Source: JABCPE02 sp963518955 | GTDB lineage: Bacteria; Bacteroidota; Bacteroidia; Flavobacteriales; Weeksellaceae | DNA length: 64,000 nucleotides | NCBI GenBank assembly: GCA_963518955.1 | Contig: CAUQKI010000003.1 | Span: 62,001 to 126,000, forward strand | Reading direction: 5' to 3' | Shown: positions 32,681 to 41,046 of the stretch, piece by piece | Layout of the letters: each line of letters begins with the position of its first letter | Position numbering within the stretch: the first letter of the stretch is position 1 | Program-made: the position numbers and the translations under genes | The notes under the pieces: model-generated | What the model was told of the DNA's origin: nothing | The model's input: the letters and a program-made list of their open reading frames with translations, nothing else | Database searches by the model: none

Positions 32681-33697
32681 TTACCCAGAAATAAAAGCGT
32701 TTATCTTCTTCTGAGTGTCTGGTTCATTGAGTTTTTCTATGACAGAGTAAAGCTCTGGGAAAGTGGTGTTTTCCTTCCAATTTGCAGAAAAATCCGTTAG
32801 GTTTTTTATTCCCTGTCCGATGCTTGATAGGAAATGAGCTTTCCGCTGGATAAGTCCTCTAAAACCATAAGCGCCAAGCACTTGCATAAACCTGATAAGC
32901 TGGCAGTAGGGAAGAGCTTCTTTCAGTGCAGGCTGTGCTTCGCTGTCCCAAAGACTGAAATAAAAATCCAGCATTTCTGTTTTCCATTCGGCAGGGAAGT
33001 TGGCTTTTGCTTGGAATAAAAAAGAAACCACATCATAGACCGCAGGTCCTAGCATAGCGGATTGATAATCAATGAAAAACACTTCGTTTTCTTCATTTAC
33101 TAAAATATTTCTCGATTGGAAATCCCTCAGCATGATTGTTTTAGGAGAGAGATTTTCTATTTTAGTTGTTAAAGTTTGAAATTCTTTTAATAGAGAACTT
33201 TTGTGATAAGGCAGTTCCAAGACATCCACCATGAAATTTTTAAAATAATACAAATCGTGCGTAATCGGCAGATTATCATAGGCTTCGTATTCAAAGGTTC
33301 TGCGAAAATCTATTTTTCCTTCGGTTTTTTGCTGCAGAGTGAACAGTTTTTCCAAGGTCTGTTTTACCAATGATTTTACCCTTTCGCTGTGCCCTTCGGC
33401 AGAGATGATTTCAGACAAAGTATTTTTACCCAAAAACTCCTGAACATAAAGCGTTTTTTCTTCATTGACTGCCAGTATTTTAGGTGTATTTAGATTTAAT
33501 GAAGAAAACTCTTCCGAGAGATAGAGAAAAGCCTCGTTTTCCTTGATGTTTTCGTTGTAAGTAATGATAAAATCCTGATTATGAGACTTTCCGATGAAAT
33601 TAACTCTCGATGAGCCGCTCTGCTGTAATACCTGAAAATCAGCCACAGGAGAGCCTATGAATTCCTCAAAAAAAGTTTTTGCGGTGGATAGATGCAT
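32681..33697 (-). CDS. amgK: Aminosugar kinase, probable AmgK (anomeric MurNAc/GlcNAc kinase)
   Basis: A 338-residue aminoglycoside-phosphotransferase-fold kinase. The catalytic loop is MLRDFQSRNILV (near 190) and the metal-binding segment is FIDYQSAMLGPAVYDVVSFL (near 214). With murU two genes downstream, the best fit is AmgK, which phosphorylates MurNAc (or GlcNAc) at C1 in peptidoglycan recycling. The start was set at ATG 33697; the longer frame begins with a TTG at 33718 that is the end of a minus-strand -7 box. It leads the operon amgK, rapZ-C, murU, LOG. Confidence 0.82.
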   Translation of the reverse strand: MHLSTAKTFFEEFIGSPVADFQVLQQSGSSRVNFIGKSHNQDFIITYNENIKENEAFLYLSEEFSSLNLNTPKILAVNEEKTLYVQEFLGKNTLSEIISAEGHSERVKSLVKQTLEKLFTLQQKTEGKIDFRRTFEYEAYDNLPITHDLYYFKNFMVDVLELPYHKSSLLKEFQTLTTKIENLSPKTIMLRDFQSRNILVNEENEVFFIDYQSAMLGPAVYDVVSFLFQAKANFPAEWKTEMLDFYFSLWDSEAQPALKEALPYCQLIRFMQVLGAYGFRGLIQRKAHFLSSIGQGIKNLTDFSANWKENTTFPELYSVIEKLNEPDTQKKINAFISG

Positions 33698-33715
33698 AAA
33701 AAATTCTTTTAGCCA

Positions 33716-33723
33716 CAAAGTTA
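33716..33723 (-). promoter_or_regulatory. -7 promoter box of the amgK operon
   Basis: The minus strand reads TAACTTTG (TAnnTTTG), 18 bases before the ATG at 33697. Confidence 0.62.
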
Positions 33724-33764
33724 AAGAATTTATCAGACAGCGTAGGTGAATAAAAAGTTTTTGT

Positions 33765-33772
33765 TAATTTTG
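33765..33772 (+). promoter_or_regulatory. -7 promoter box of ddl
   Basis: TAATTTTG (TAnnTTTG) lies 17 bases before the ATG at 33790. Confidence 0.6.
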
Positions 33773-33789
33773 CCTAAATTGTAAGAGTT

Positions 33790-34773
33790 ATGAATAAAAA
33801 GAATGTCGCTGTGGTAATGGGCGGTTTTTCCGATGAGTATATCGTTTCGCTGAAAAGCGGTCAGCTTATTTTTGATGAATTGGACAGAGATTTGTACAAT
33901 GTTTATAGGGTTCATGTTTTGAAAGAAGGCTGGTTTTTTGTGGATGATAATGATGAAAAATTCCCAATAGACAAAGCCGATTTTTCGGTAAAACTTGCCG
34001 ATGGAACGAAGCTGAAATTTGATGTTTGTTTCAATACTATTCACGGAACACCTGGTGAAAACGGGCTTTTGCAGGCGTATTGGGATGCTGTGGGACAGAG
34101 ATATACGGGCTGTGATTTTTACCAAAGTGCATTGACATTCAATAAGAAAGACACTCTGGCGGTGCTTTCTAAATATGGAATTCCTTCGGCGAAGAGTATT
34201 TATTTGAGAAAAGGAGATGCTTTTAGCGAAGATGAAATTATTACTGAACTTGGTCTTCCTTGTTTTGTAAAACCAAATCAGTCTGGTTCTAGTTTGGGAA
34301 TTTCAAAAGTGAAAGAAAAATCAGAGTTCAAAGCCGCTTTGGAAAAAGCCTTCCACGAAGATGATGAAGTGCTGATAGAGAGCTTTTTGGACGGAATGGA
34401 AGTTTCAGTAGGAGTGGTGGATTACAAAGGTGAAATTACCGTTTTGGGAATTACGGAAATCGTTTCTGAAAATGATTTCTTCGACTATGAAGCTAAATAT
34501 GAAGGTGCTTCTCAGGAAATTACGCCAGCCAGAATAGACGAACCGACACGGCTAAAAGTAGAAGAAATAGCGAAGAAAGCTTATAAGTCTTTGGGAATGA
34601 GTGGTTTTTCTCGTTCGGAATACATCATTATGAACGGAACGCCTTACATGCTGGAAATGAACACCAACCCAGGTTTTTCTCCTGCGAGTATCCTGCCGCA
34701 ACAGGCGAAAATCTACGGAATCTCCATCAAAGATTTGTGCGGAAATGAAGTAGAAAAAGCCTTAAACAAATAA
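33790..34773 (+). CDS. ddl: D-alanine--D-alanine ligase
   Basis: A 327-residue ATP-grasp enzyme that makes the D-Ala-D-Ala end of the peptidoglycan stem. Motifs: VAVVMGGFSDEY (start), HGTPGENGLLQAYWDAVGQRYTG (N-terminal substrate region, cited here as HGTPGENG), KPNQSGSSLGISKV (ATP loop) and EMNTNPGFSP (C-terminal metal site). It is cytoplasmic. The next gene, the first of two duplicated secreted proteins, starts 15 bp later. Confidence 0.95.
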   Translation: MNKKNVAVVMGGFSDEYIVSLKSGQLIFDELDRDLYNVYRVHVLKEGWFFVDDNDEKFPIDKADFSVKLADGTKLKFDVCFNTIHGTPGENGLLQAYWDAVGQRYTGCDFYQSALTFNKKDTLAVLSKYGIPSAKSIYLRKGDAFSEDEIITELGLPCFVKPNQSGSSLGISKVKEKSEFKAALEKAFHEDDEVLIESFLDGMEVSVGVVDYKGEITVLGITEIVSENDFFDYEAKYEGASQEITPARIDEPTRLKVEEIAKKAYKSLGMSGFSRSEYIIMNGTPYMLEMNTNPGFSPASILPQQAKIYGISIKDLCGNEVEKALNK

Positions 34774-34788
34774 TAAAAACATGAAATT

Positions 34789-35271
34789 ATGAAAACACTT
34801 TGGTTGACAGCATTTCTATTTCCTTTATTTTTCTTTGCACAGTCAGAGGATGATTTGTATACTGAGCTAAAACTAAATCTTCCGAAAACAAAAAACACTG
34901 CTAAAGAAGTGAGGGTAGAGCCAGATGAAATATATTTGGATAAGAAAATGTGCTTTATATTAAATCTAAATGATGCGGATAATGAGGGTGAAGAAAAGCA
35001 AACAGAATATGGTCTGGTGCCTTATTCCTATGAAATAAAATCCCTGAAAGGAGAACTTCTATTCTTTGGAGTAGCGAAGAAGGATGAAGCAGGAAACTGG
35101 AAAGGCATTGTAGATTTTAATATCATTGGTAAAAAAGCTTACAGAAACCTAAAAGTAACTGGAGCAACACGCTTGATGGAAAACTTAGTTGCCAATAATG
35201 TTTTTAATAAAGACTGCAGCGTGAATTTGGATAATTTGAAATTATTTTACGAGATGTCCAATGAAAAATAA
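34789..35271 (+). CDS. Secreted protein of unknown function, tandem copy A
   Basis: A 160-residue protein with a signal peptide (MKTLWLTAFLFPLFFFAQ). The mature part is rich in Lys, Asp, Glu and Asn; Cys occurs in KKMCFIL and NKDCSV. I do not recognise the family. The next gene is a close copy: the first 18 residues are nearly identical and much of the rest is conserved, including the central segment GELLFFGVAKKD. This copy is 15 bp after ddl and probably shares its transcript. Confidence 0.8.
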   Translation: MKTLWLTAFLFPLFFFAQSEDDLYTELKLNLPKTKNTAKEVRVEPDEIYLDKKMCFILNLNDADNEGEEKQTEYGLVPYSYEIKSLKGELLFFGVAKKDEAGNWKGIVDFNIIGKKAYRNLKVTGATRLMENLVANNVFNKDCSVNLDNLKLFYEMSNEK

Positions 35272-35347
35272 AGAAAAGAGTTTTTGAAAATTTAGTGAAA
35301 GTAAAAAACTGAATAAACAAAAGACAAACAATAAAAACATAAAAATT

Positions 35348-35824
35348 ATGAAAACACTTTGGTTGACAGCATTTCTATTTCCTTTATTTTTCTCTGCGCA
35401 GTCAGAAGATGATGTACTAAAACTAAATCTTCCGAAAACAAAGAATACCGCTAAAAAAGTGACAGTGGAGCCAGATGAAATATATTTGGATAGAAAATTT
35501 TGTTTTTTATTAAATCTAAATGATGTGGATAATGAGGATGAAAAAAAACGAACAGAATATGGTCTGGTGTCTTACTTCTATGAAATAAAAACTGTGAAAG
35601 GAGAACTTTTATTCTTTGGGGTAGCGAAGAAGGATAAAGAAGGAAACTGGAAAGGTATTGTAGATTTTAATATTATTGGTAAAAAAGGCTACAGAAATTC
35701 TAAAATAATTGGAGTAACTGATTTGATGGGAAATCTAACAGCTAATAATGTTTTTAATAAAGACTGCAGTGTGAATTTGGATAATTTGAAGCAGTTTTAC
35801 GAAAAATCAAATCAAACTCGATAG
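35348..35824 (+). CDS. Secreted protein of unknown function, tandem copy B
   Basis: A 158-residue paralogue of the preceding gene. Signal peptide MKTLWLTAFLFPLFFSAQ; two residues (TE region) are lost after the signal relative to copy A, and substitutions include several Asn/Asp-to-Lys changes. The leader sequence before the ATG (AATAAAAACAT...AATTATG) is also similar, so the duplicated unit includes the translation start. Cys residues in RKFCFLL and NKDCSV are kept. High nucleotide similarity points to a fairly recent duplication. Function unknown. Confidence 0.8.
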   Translation: MKTLWLTAFLFPLFFSAQSEDDVLKLNLPKTKNTAKKVTVEPDEIYLDRKFCFLLNLNDVDNEDEKKRTEYGLVSYFYEIKTVKGELLFFGVAKKDKEGNWKGIVDFNIIGKKGYRNSKIIGVTDLMGNLTANNVFNKDCSVNLDNLKQFYEKSNQTR

Positions 35825-35845
35825 AAAACACCGAGGAAATAAGTA

Positions 35846-36139
35846 ATGATGATGGGTAACGAAACGCAAAAGAGAGATGAAGCAAAAGAGAAGATAAAAC
35901 GACTTCTCTTTGAGCAGGATGCGGTGGAAAAACTCAGAAACTTTGCGTTACAGTTGTACGCAGAAGGGTTTTCAGAGAAGGAAATCTATCAAATATACCT
36001 TGAAAGTGATATTGAATTACAAAACGATGGGACAGAGGAGCACCTTATAGAAACTTTGGAAGAAGTGATGGATATGATGGTGGGTTGGTATCCGTGCAGG
36101 AATATTGATTTTGCTAATGAAAGCTATAAGGGGAAGTGA
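35846..36139 (+). CDS. Small acidic hypothetical protein
   Basis: A 97-residue protein beginning with three ATG codons (any of 35846, 35849 or 35852 may be the start). It is helical and acidic: KRLLFEQDAVEKLRNFALQLYAEGFSEKEIYQIYLE is cited here only as VEKLRNFALQLYAEGFSEKE. The C-terminus has WYPCRNIDF. I do not recognise a family. There is no signal peptide. It starts 21 bp after copy B and 29 bp before coaD, on the same strand. Confidence 0.7.
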   Translation: MMMGNETQKRDEAKEKIKRLLFEQDAVEKLRNFALQLYAEGFSEKEIYQIYLESDIELQNDGTEEHLIETLEEVMDMMVGWYPCRNIDFANESYKGK

Positions 36140-36168
36140 ATAATATTTAAGAAAACTAAAAATAAACA

Positions 36169-36630
36169 ATGAAAACAGCGGTATTCCCTGGGTCTTTTGA
36201 CCCTGTTACCTTGGGACATTATGATATTGTAGAAAGGGCGACGAAACTTTTTGATAAAATCATCATCGCCATCGGGCATAATGTGCAGAAAAAATATATG
36301 TTTTCTCTGGAGCAGAGAAAAGAGTTTTTGAGAAATACTTTTAAGGATTTTCCTAATGTGGAGATTGACTCTTTTGAGGGGCTTACGGTGGACTACTGCC
36401 GAAAGAGAAATGTTAATTTCATCATCAGAGGGCTTAGAAATCCTGCCGACTTTGAGTTTGAAAAAGCCATTGTGCATATCAATAGGACGCTTACTTTGGA
36501 GAACAAGATAGAAACCATCTTCCTGCTGACTTCTTCGGCTAAGTCGTTCATCAGCAGCAGCAGTGTCAGGGAGATTATTTCGCTAGGTGGCGACTATACT
36601 TTGTTCGTTCCAGATGCAGTGAGGGTGTAG
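36169..36630 (+). CDS. coaD: Phosphopantetheine adenylyltransferase
   Basis: A 153-residue enzyme of coenzyme A synthesis that forms dephospho-CoA from 4'-phosphopantetheine and ATP. The nucleotidyltransferase motif GSFDPVTLGHYDIVERA (TxGH) is at residues 7-23; RGLRNPADFEFE (near 88) and the ISSSSVREI loop (near 130) complete the active site. Length matches the family. It is followed by a weak hairpin before the TRIC gene. Confidence 0.95.
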   Translation: MKTAVFPGSFDPVTLGHYDIVERATKLFDKIIIAIGHNVQKKYMFSLEQRKEFLRNTFKDFPNVEIDSFEGLTVDYCRKRNVNFIIRGLRNPADFEFEKAIVHINRTLTLENKIETIFLLTSSAKSFISSSSVREIISLGGDYTLFVPDAVRV

Positions 36631-36662
36631 GAAGAAGGTCGGTCATAGAAACTTGATTTTTG

Positions 36663-36690
36663 CCACACGGACTTGTTTTGTGTGGTTATT
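36663..36690 (+). terminator. Weak hairpin after coaD
   Basis: Stem CCACAC/GTGTGG with an 11-nt loop, followed by GTTATTGTTTT rather than a full T-run, so termination may be partial. Confidence 0.4.
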
Positions 36691-36716
36691 GTTTTGAAAA
36701 AATAAAATGTTGATTT

Positions 36717-37352
36717 ATGTTGTATGAAAATTTTAATTTCGTAATTGAACTTTTGGGGCTGGTATCTTTCTCGATGTCTGGGGCTTTTGCAGCGATAGAG
36801 AAAAGATTAGACCCTTTCGGTGTGCTTATCGTGTCTTTCGTTACTTCCTTTGGTGGAGGGACTTTGCGAGATTTACTGCTGGAAGTTCCTGTCTTCTGGA
36901 TGAAAGATATGTTCAGCTGCACGGTGGTTTTTTTGGCAAGTATTTTTGCGATGCTGGTAAAGGTTTTTGAAAAAAAATTCGAAACACCGTTGTTTATTTT
37001 TGACAGCTTTGGGCTTGGGCTTTTTACCATTATGGGGATTCAAAAAGGAGTGAATGCTGAGCAAGGGATGATTATTTCTCTCACTTTGGGGGTTATCACT
37101 GGTTGTTTTGGTGGGATTTTTAGGGACATTTTGCTCAATAGAATTCCTTTGGTTTTGAGAAAAGAAATCTACGCTACAGCGTGTATTGTGGGCGGAGTTT
37201 TGTTTTTGGTGTTGTCCAGATATACTTCTATGCCATATATTATGGTGCATGTTTCCACTATTTTGCTGATTGTGACAGTGAGAACTCTCGCGGTGAGATA
37301 TCAGTGGGAAATGCCTAAATTCTATTTGTCCAAAGAAGATAGAGGGGAATAA
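36717..37352 (+). CDS. TRIC-family cation channel (UPF0126, YicG-like)
   Basis: A 211-residue membrane protein with about seven helices arranged as two UPF0126 repeats; the conserved GGGTLRDLL (near 43) and CFGGIFRDILLNRIP (near 130) mark each repeat. Prokaryotic TRIC proteins form monovalent-cation channels; glycine uptake has been proposed for the E. coli relative. TatD follows after 11 bp, so they probably share a transcript. Confidence 0.85.
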   Translation: MLYENFNFVIELLGLVSFSMSGAFAAIEKRLDPFGVLIVSFVTSFGGGTLRDLLLEVPVFWMKDMFSCTVVFLASIFAMLVKVFEKKFETPLFIFDSFGLGLFTIMGIQKGVNAEQGMIISLTLGVITGCFGGIFRDILLNRIPLVLRKEIYATACIVGGVLFLVLSRYTSMPYIMVHVSTILLIVTVRTLAVRYQWEMPKFYLSKEDRGE

Positions 37353-37363
37353 AATAGAGCTGT

Positions 37364-37993
37364 ATGTTTTTTGATTTTCATCATCATTTTCGTGGGAGAG
37401 AATGCGGAATTTATAACTTGGATTTCACGGAAGAAATTCCAGAAAATTATTTTTCGGTAGGGCTTCACCCAAATAAAATCGATGAAAATTACAGACAGAA
37501 TTTAGATAAAATAAAAGAAATTTCCCAGCACCCAAACTGCCTTGCGATAGGCGAATGCGGGCTGGATGGGCTAGTCTCGGTGGATGAGAGTTTGCAGGAA
37601 CAAATCTTCGAACAGCAGATTCTCTGGGCGAATGAAATCCAAAAACCCGTAATAGTACATTGTGTTCGGCGTTTTTCTCAGTTGCTGAGGTTTCAGAAAA
37701 TTGCAAAAGTGCCGCTCATCGTGCATGGATTTAATAAGAAAAAGGAAACTGCCGAAGAGCTTTTGAGCAAAGACTTTTATTTGTCTTTTGGGAAAGCACT
37801 GCTTTATAACTTATCTTTGCAGGAAACAGTTCGGGGTATACCTTTGGATAGGATTTTTTTAGAAACGGATACAGCAGAAGAGCCTATTGATGAGGTTTAT
37901 CTGAAACTTGCCGAAATCAAAGAAATACCGATAGAAACCCTTAAAACTGAGGTTTATAAAAATATACAGCAGGTTTTAAAATGTAAAATTTAA
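37364..37993 (+). CDS. TatD-family metal-dependent hydrolase
   Basis: A 209-residue TIM-barrel hydrolase with the first metal ligands HHH near residues 5-8 (FDFHHHFR), a Glu/Asp cluster GECGLDG near 65, VHC and VHGF further on, and the final LETDTAE. It is shorter than typical TatD (about 260), with loops trimmed. TatD proteins have 3'-5' DNase activity and are linked to DNA repair or degradation. It is 11 bp after the TRIC gene and 27 bp before trpS. Confidence 0.88.
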   Translation: MFFDFHHHFRGRECGIYNLDFTEEIPENYFSVGLHPNKIDENYRQNLDKIKEISQHPNCLAIGECGLDGLVSVDESLQEQIFEQQILWANEIQKPVIVHCVRRFSQLLRFQKIAKVPLIVHGFNKKKETAEELLSKDFYLSFGKALLYNLSLQETVRGIPLDRIFLETDTAEEPIDEVYLKLAEIKEIPIETLKTEVYKNIQQVLKCKI

Positions 37994-38020
37994 TTTTGTT
38001 TAAAAATAAAAAATCAAATC

Positions 38021-38989
38021 ATGTCAAGAATTCTTACAGGAATACAGGCTACAGGAACACCGCATTTAGGGAATATTTTGGGGGCAATCGTTCCAGCTAT
38101 AGAATTATCTAAAAAAACAGAGAATGAGTCTTTCTTGTTCATTGCTAATATGCACACTCTCACGCAGATAAAAGATGCTGAGGTGCTGAAAAAAAACACT
38201 TACGAAATCGCTGCGGCGTGGCTGGCTTTTGGGCTGGATACAGAGAAAACTTATTTTTACAGACAAAGCGATATTCCAGAAACCTGCGAGCTTTCTTGGT
38301 ATTTGTCTTGTTTTTTCCCTTATCAAAGGCTTACTTTGGCTCATTCGTTCAAGGATAAGGCGGACAGACTGGGAGATGTGAATGTAGGACTTTTTACCTA
38401 TCCTATGCTTATGGCGGCGGATATTCTGCTCTACGATGCCGAGGTAGTTCCTGTGGGAAAAGACCAGCTTCAGCATTTGGAAATGGCGAGAGATGTAGGA
38501 GCGAGATTTAATAACCAAATGGGCGAGGTTTTCGTGCTGCCACAGGCGGAATTACAGGAAAACACGAAATATGTGCCAGGGACAGACGGAAATAAAATGT
38601 CCAAATCAAGAGAAAACATCATCAATATATTCCTTCCAGAAAAGGAATTAAAGAAACAAGTAATGTCCATAGAAACAGATTCTACACCGCTGGAAGAGCC
38701 GAAAAATCCTGACACTTGTAAGGTCTTTACGATATATTCGCTCATTGCGACAGAGAACAAAACCCAAGCATTGCGAGAGAAATATCTTGCAGGGAATTTC
38801 GGGTATGGTCATGCGAAAACAGAATTGCTGAATTTGATTTTGGAAACCTATGTAAAGGAAAGAGAAATCTTTGCTTATTATATGGATAATCTTCCTGAAT
38901 TGGAGAAAAAACTGCAAGAAGGAGCAGAAAAAACCAAAAAAGTAGCCCAAGAAACTCTCCAAAGAGTAAGAAAAAGTTTGGGAATGTAA
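38021..38989 (+). CDS. trpS: Tryptophanyl-tRNA synthetase
   Basis: A 322-residue class I synthetase charging tRNA-Trp. The HIGH-type motif is TPHLGNILGA (near 12) and KMSKS is in GNKMSKSREN (near 190). Length and order match bacterial TrpRS. No leader attenuator is evident upstream. A very strong hairpin follows, shared with the convergent UPF0174 gene. Confidence 0.95.
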   Translation: MSRILTGIQATGTPHLGNILGAIVPAIELSKKTENESFLFIANMHTLTQIKDAEVLKKNTYEIAAAWLAFGLDTEKTYFYRQSDIPETCELSWYLSCFFPYQRLTLAHSFKDKADRLGDVNVGLFTYPMLMAADILLYDAEVVPVGKDQLQHLEMARDVGARFNNQMGEVFVLPQAELQENTKYVPGTDGNKMSKSRENIINIFLPEKELKKQVMSIETDSTPLEEPKNPDTCKVFTIYSLIATENKTQALREKYLAGNFGYGHAKTELLNLILETYVKEREIFAYYMDNLPELEKKLQEGAEKTKKVAQETLQRVRKSLGM

Positions 38990-38990
38990 A

Positions 38991-39030
38991 TAAATAGCTA
39001 TCATATAAAATATGATAGCTATTTATTTAA
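38991..39030. terminator. Bidirectional terminator, 16-bp stem
   Basis: The arms 38991-39006 and 39010-39025 are perfectly complementary, with a 3-nt loop; the sequence is A/T-rich on both sides, so it can serve trpS and the convergent UPF0174 gene. Confidence 0.85.
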
Positions 39031-39767
39031 ATATTTGAATTATTTTTCATCTTCAATCTTAGATAAATAATATGAATTACACAAGGTGTTGTAACTCGAT
39101 AAGCTGGTGCTGTAATGTCTTTAACTAACCAAAGTCCAGTAATAATCCACATTATAGGTCCAAATGCTAGAGAAATAGTTCTTGTTAAAGCTGCGTTTGT
39201 TGCTAAAGCAAGTCCTCTTCCAAGTAGAGCTTTTGATATTTGATTTGCGATTATAACAGACATTTTATATAGGTGGAACCCGGAATTTTTTACTAGTTGG
39301 TGAGCTAATTGTGTTAGTGCGGCACCAGTAACTCCTGTGAAAGATTTTCCACCATTGAATTCTTCAATGAATGTTTTTAATTCTTCTTCAGACATTTTAT
39401 CAATAGCATCAGACATTATTTTTTGAAGATAAAGTTCTTCTATTCTTTCTGTGCTATTATTTTTGTTAAAATTTACTTTAGCTTTTTTAGCGACATCACA
39501 CAAAATTTCTCTATAAAGCACTCCATTTCCTCTAAATAGATTCATAATGCTATCTCCTCCAAAACGCTGTAATTCTTCAGCGAAAATTGGATATAGTTTC
39601 TGTAAGTTGTGAGGATAAAATTCTTTATACTCCTCAGTAGAAGTTAAACTCTCTGTCCAACGAACATCTCCATCTTTGTCAGTGGTAAGATAATCTACTA
39701 ATGTTCTTAAATCGTCATTTTCGCATTCTTTTAAGAACTCTAAATCAGAATCGTATATATATGCCAT
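39027..39767 (-). CDS. UPF0174 (YaaW-like) protein
   Basis: A 246-residue protein similar to E. coli YaaW. The start at 39767 gives MAYIYDSDLEFLKECENDDL, the typical beginning (DUF3944 region); an in-frame extension of 16 residues upstream was rejected. Diagnostic parts are DLRTLVDYLTTDKDG, RFGGDSIMNLFRGNGVLYREIL and the C-terminal hydrophobic region (about 178-235), with GRGLALATNAALTRTIS and ITAPAYRVTTPCVIHI. The function of the family is not known. The gene is isolated between trpS and dusB, with AT-rich flanks, and looks like an accessory insertion. Confidence 0.85.
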   Translation of the reverse strand: MAYIYDSDLEFLKECENDDLRTLVDYLTTDKDGDVRWTESLTSTEEYKEFYPHNLQKLYPIFAEELQRFGGDSIMNLFRGNGVLYREILCDVAKKAKVNFNKNNSTERIEELYLQKIMSDAIDKMSEEELKTFIEEFNGGKSFTGVTGAALTQLAHQLVKNSGFHLYKMSVIIANQISKALLGRGLALATNAALTRTISLAFGPIMWIITGLWLVKDITAPAYRVTTPCVIHIIYLRLKMKNNSNI

Positions 39768-40060
39768 AAATAATATATTTTGGACCAATATAAATATTTT
39801 ATTTTGTTTATTCACTTAAAAAATATATTTATAACCAAATGATAGATTTGTTTAATAAGGAAACGAAATAATATATATGTCTTTTAAGAGGATTAAAAAT
39901 ACAAATGGAAAATTTATAAATAGTATAAAGAAACAATATTATTAATAAAAAATGGGTAAGATTATTGAATAATTTGGTTGGCTAAAAAGAAATAAGTTTT
40001 TATATAAGGATATAAACTTTTACCTTTGTAGACATAAATAGATGTATTTATAGATTGTAT
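39768..40060. other. AT-rich intergenic region
   Basis: About 290 bp between the divergent UPF0174 and dusB genes. It holds the dusB promoter at its right end and otherwise only A/T-rich sequence; a 22-codon frame at 39877-39945 has no support as a gene. Confidence 0.7.
40021..40028 (+). promoter_or_regulatory. -7 promoter box of dusB
   Basis: TACCTTTG (TAnnTTTG) lies 32 bases before the ATG at 40061. Confidence 0.62.
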
Positions 40061-41044
40061 ATGTTGAAAATAGATAAAATAGAACTTCCTGATTTTCCAT
40101 TGCTTTTGGCACCGATGGAAGATGTTTCGGATCCGCCATTTCGCCGTTTGTGCAAGATGCATGGGGCAGACCTGATGTATTCAGAATTTATCTCCTCCGA
40201 GGGGCTTATCCGTGATGCGATAAAGAGCAGAAAAAAGCTGGATATTTTTGATTACGAAAGACCTGTGGGAATTCAGATTTTTGGGGGCGATGAGGAAGCG
40301 ATGGCGATGTCTGCCAAGATAGTGGAAACAGTACAGCCAGATTTGGTGGATATCAATTTTGGTTGTCCTGTGAAAAAGGTAGTCAGCAAAGGTGCTGGAG
40401 CAGGGGTTTTGAAAGATATTGATTTGATGGTAAAACTCACCAAAGCAGTGGTAAATTCTACTGAACTGCCAGTTACGGTAAAAACTAGGCTGGGCTGGGA
40501 TACAGAGAGTATCAATATAGAGGAAGTGGCGGAGAGATTGCAGGGAGTAGGCATAAAAGCCCTTACCATTCACGCCCGAACAAGGACACAGATGTATAAA
40601 GGAAAAGCCGACTGGGAGTACATTAGCAAAGTCAAAAACAATCCTAATATAGAAATCCCGATTTTCGGAAATGGTGATATAGATTCGCCAGAAACAGCCC
40701 TAGAATACAGAGAAAAATACAATATTGACGGAATGATGATTGGGCGCGGGGCGATAGGTTATCCATGGATTTTTAACGAGATAAAACATTTCTTCCAAAC
40801 GGGAGAAAAACTACCGCCGCCTACAATAAAAGACAGGCTGGAAGCCGTAAGACAGCATGCAGAATGGTCGGCGGAATGGAAAGGCGAAAGAGCAGGACTT
40901 ATAGAGATGAGGCAGCATTACAGCAATTATTTCAGAGGGATACCGCATTTTAAGGAATATAGAACCAAGTTCTTACAGGTTCTTACGATGCAGGAAATGG
41001 AGAGCGTTTTGGAGGAAATTTATACTCAGCTGGATAAGGAATAA
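40061..41044 (+). CDS. dusB: tRNA-dihydrouridine synthase (DusB type)
   Basis: A 327-residue flavoenzyme that reduces uridine to dihydrouridine in tRNA D-loops with FMN and NADPH. Motifs: LAPMEDVSDPPFRRLCK (near 15), NFGCPVKKV with the catalytic Cys (near 100), KTRLGWD and HARTRTQMYKG (FMN phosphate), and IGRGAIGYPWIF. The ATG at 40061 was chosen over a TTG at 40055. The ABC-ATPase gene starts 2 bp after the stop. Confidence 0.92.
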   Translation: MLKIDKIELPDFPLLLAPMEDVSDPPFRRLCKMHGADLMYSEFISSEGLIRDAIKSRKKLDIFDYERPVGIQIFGGDEEAMAMSAKIVETVQPDLVDINFGCPVKKVVSKGAGAGVLKDIDLMVKLTKAVVNSTELPVTVKTRLGWDTESINIEEVAERLQGVGIKALTIHARTRTQMYKGKADWEYISKVKNNPNIEIPIFGNGDIDSPETALEYREKYNIDGMMIGRGAIGYPWIFNEIKHFFQTGEKLPPPTIKDRLEAVRQHAEWSAEWKGERAGLIEMRQHYSNYFRGIPHFKEYRTKFLQVLTMQEMESVLEEIYTQLDKE

Positions 41045-41046
41045 AT

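Noticed and set aside
39877..39945. 22-codon open frame in the gap before dusB
   Set aside because: Lys/Asn-rich product expected by chance in A/T-rich DNA; no ribosome-binding or promoter support.
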